Made by a program: the position numbers and the translations under genes. Below the pieces are notes generated by a model that saw only the letters and a program-made list of their open reading frames with translations, ran no database searches and was not told where the DNA came from. A stretch of 64,000 bases of DNA from Mixophyes australis (taxonomy: Eukaryota > Chordata > Amphibia > Anura > Limnodynastidae), in the NCBI GenBank assembly GCA_036250195.1, contig JAVHZZ010000074.1, forward strand, positions 62,001-126,000, given 5' to 3'. Shown here in pieces: positions 61,740-64,000 of this stretch; positions within the stretch are counted from its first letter, which is position 1; each line of letters begins with the position of its first letter.

Positions 61740-64000
61740 TTTACATAATTCTTGTTTCTCATGACATTTCTAACATTACCCACAATTATCAACTTTCTAA
61801 GTCTTTCTGAGCAAGAGAAATCGCAAAAGACAGTCATTTCTTCATTGCCGTCCAAAAACAACGTTTTTTTACACTCCTGTCTCCCTTTCTCTTGGAAACA
61901 ATGACTAACATCAATCCTTTTACATAATTCTTGTTTCTCATGACATTTCTAACATTGCCCACAATTATCAACTTTCTAAGTCTTTCTGAGCAAGAGAAAT
62001 CGCAAAAGATAGTCATTTCTTCATTGCCGTCCAAAAACAAGGCTTTTTTACACTCCTGTCTCCCTTTGTCTTGGAAACAATGACTTACATCAATCCTTTT
62101 ACATAATTCTTGTTTCTCATGATATTTCTAACATTGCCCACAATTATCAACTTTCTAAGTCTTTCTGAGCAAGAGAAATCGCAAAAGATAGTCATTTCTT
62201 CATTGCCGTCCAAAAACAATGCTTTTTTACACTCCTGTCTCCCTTTCTCTTGGAAACAATGACTTACATCAATCCTTTTACATAATTCTTGTTTCTCATG
62301 ACATTTCTAACATTGCCCACAATTATCAACTTTCTAAGTCTTTCTGAGCAAGAGAAATCGCAAAAGATAGTCATTTCTTCATTGCCGTCCAAAAACAAGG
62401 CTTTTTTACACTCCTGTCTCCCTTTCTCTTGGAAACAATGACTAACATCAATCCTTTTACATAATTCTTGTTTCTCATGACATTTCTAACATTGCCCACA
62501 ATTATCAACTTTCTAAGTCTTTCTGATCAAGAAAAATCGCAAAACATAGTCATTTCTTCATTGCCATCCAAAAACAACGCTTTTTTACACTCCTGTCTCC
62601 CTTTCTCTTGGAAACAATGACTAACATCAATCCTTTTACATAATTCTTGTTTCTCATGACATTTCTAACATTGCCCACAATTATCAACTTTCTAAGTCTT
62701 TCTGAGCAAGAGAAATCGCAAAAGATAGTCATTTCTTCATTGCCGTCCAAAAACAACGCTTTTTTACACTCCTGTCTCCCTTTCTCTTGGAAACAATGAC
62801 TTACATCAATCCTTTTACATAATTCTTGTTTCTCATGACATTTCTAACATTGCCCACAATTATCAACTTTCTAAGTCTTTCTGAGCAAGAGAAATCGCAA
62901 AAGACAGTCATTTCTTCATTGCCGTCCATAAACAACGCTTTTTTACACTCCTGTCTCCCTTTCTCTTGGAAACAATGACTTACATCAATCCTTTTACATA
63001 ATTCTTGTTTCTCATGACATTTCTAACATTGCCCACAATTATCAACTTTCTAAGTCTTTCTGAGCAAGAGAAATCGCAAAAGATAGTCATTTCTTCATTG
63101 CCGTCCAAAAACAACGCTTTTTTACACTCCTGTCTCCCTTTCTCTTGGAAACAATGACTAACATCAATCCTTTTACATAATTCTTGTTTCTCATGACATT
63201 TCTAACATTGCCCACAATTATCAACTTTCTAAGTCTTTCTGAGCAAGAGAAATCGCAAAAGATAGTCATTTCTTCATTGCCGTCCAAAAACAAGGCTTTT
63301 TTACACTCCTGTCTCCCTTTGTCTTGGAAACAATGACTTACATCAATCCTTTTACATAATTCTTGTTTCTCATGACATTTCTAACATTGCCCACAATGAT
63401 CAACTTTCTAAGTGTTTCTGAGCAAGAGAAATCGCAAAAGATAGTCATTTCTTCATTGCCGTCCAAAAACAATGCTTTTTTACACTCCTGTCTCCCTTTC
63501 TCTTGGAAACAATGACTTACATCAATCCTTTTACATAATTCTTGTTTCTCATGACATTTCTAACATTGCCCACAATTATCAACTTTCTAAGTCTTTCTGA
63601 GCAAGAGAAATCGCAAAAGATAGTCATTTCTTCATTGCCGTCCAAAAACAAGGCTTTTTTACACTCCTGTCTCCCTTTCTCTTGGAAACAATGACTAACA
63701 TCAATCCTTTTACATAATTCTTGTTTCTCATGACATTTCTAACATTGCCCACAATTATCAACTTTCTAAGTCTTTCTGATCAAGAAAAATCGCAAAACAT
63801 AGTCATTTCTTCATTGCCGTCCAAAAACAACGCTTTTTTACACTCATGTCTCCCTTTCTCTTGGAAACAATGACTAACATCAATCCTTTTACATAATTCT
63901 TGTTTCTCATGACATTTCTAACATTGCCCACAATTATCAACTTTCTAAGTCTTTCTGAGCAAGAGAAATCGCAAAAGATAGTCATTTCTTCATTGCCGTC
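61740..64000. repeat. 15-monomer HOR unit, copy 2 (cut by window edge)
   Basis: Copy of 59055-61739 with TTACCC (61776), CCTTTGTC (62065, 63318), GCCATCC, CCATAAAC, ACAATGATC and CACTCATG in the same order. Private changes are AACGTTTTTTT near 61863 and GATATTTC near 62122. About 420 bp of the unit lie beyond the window. Confidence 0.92.

Larger units (their letters stand above)
1..64000. repeat. Tandem satellite array, 179-bp monomer, about 357.6 copies
   Basis: The sequence TTTACATAATTCTTG starts at 1, 180, 359, 538 and so on to 63888, with spacing of 179 bp apart from 15 small length changes. Losses of 1 bp lie near 1018, 2270, 5133, 6385, 8353, 9605, 43574 and 50383, and 14 bp is lost at 38836. 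Gains of 1 bp lie near 13900, 16774, 17491, 19461, 25190 and 30203. The net -16 bp gives exactly 63887 = 357 x 179 - 16. Every monomer has the same orientation. The consensus has 63 G+C in 179 (35%) and is strand-skewed, with 44 C against 19 G. No stretch falls outside the repeat, so there is no gene, RNA gene or mobile element to annotate. Monomer length near that of a nucleosome plus linker, strict homogeneity and HOR structure suggest a centromeric or pericentromeric satellite; that role is inference. The family and species are not recognised. Confidence 0.99.
32042..64000. repeat. Domain 3: array with mixed 4- to 15-monomer HORs
   Basis: The first monomers (32042-32757) are Domain 1 types. 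From about 33.6 kb the diagnostic set is ATTACCC with GACAG, CCTTTGTC (position 150 G), AATGCTT, AGTGTTTCTG, CCATAAAC, GCCATCC and GATCAAGAA with AACGCT. Tandem pairs of 14, 7 and 15 monomers are visible at 33653, 43841 and 59055. The array continues off the right edge of the window. Confidence 0.75.

Noticed and set aside
453..63985. More than a hundred open frames of 60-80 codons on the minus strand with almost identical products (MFLDGNEEMT...)
   Set aside because: They recur once per A-form monomer junction, stay open only because of a T/A site, and cannot extend since 179 is not a multiple of 3. They have no start-site signals and no link to any known protein family. They are a by-product of the repeat.
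1..64000. CRISPR array
   Set aside because: The repeats abut directly with no unique spacers, the unit is 179 bp, and no cas genes are present.
1..64000. Alpha satellite or the Arabidopsis 178-bp centromere repeat
   Set aside because: The length is similar, but the monomer shows no recognisable resemblance to either family as I know them. A database search would decide.
1..64000. rRNA or tRNA gene repeats
   Set aside because: No rRNA-like conserved core, tRNA box A/B pair or clover-leaf pairing is apparent in the 179-bp unit.

Overview
The whole 64 kb is one uninterrupted head-to-tail satellite DNA array. The monomer is 179 bp, about 35% G+C. There are 357 complete monomers from position 1 to 63887, plus a 113-bp partial one. 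Every copy lies in the same orientation. I see no gene, RNA gene, transposon, CRISPR array or unique sequence anywhere. Fifteen length changes (eight 1-bp deletions, six 1-bp insertions, one 14-bp deletion; net -16 bp) account for the exact distance between the first and last monomer starts. This points to a eukaryotic chromosome, in a centromeric, pericentromeric or other heterochromatic block. Monomers of 170-180 bp are typical of plant and animal centromeric satellites, but I do not recognise the family and the window cannot name the species.

The array is a mosaic of higher-order repeats (HORs), visible through a small set of diagnostic substitutions. Below, monomer position 1 is the first T of TTTACATAAT. 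Three domains can be separated. Domain 1 (1-13061) carries a 7-monomer HOR of 1252 bp, marked by a 1-bp deletion that creates AAGCTT. About 5 kb of it is copied at an offset of exactly 7335 bp. Domain 2 (13062-32041) carries clusters of a divergent monomer subfamily and long near-identical copies at offsets of about 3.0, 5.0, 5.55, 7.7, 8.6 and 12.7 kb. Domain 3 (32042-64000) restarts with Domain 1-type monomers, then has mixed HORs of 14, 7 and 15 monomers. A marker substitution (C to G at monomer position 150) recurs there at whole-monomer spacings of 4-22.

Nothing here works together as genes. The many reading frames of about 68 codons on the minus strand are by-products of a conserved monomer and of one T/A polymorphism at monomer position 168. 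The interest lies in how the array has grown: nested duplications of different age, single-monomer gains and losses, a microhomology deletion, and the return of the same breakpoints far apart.
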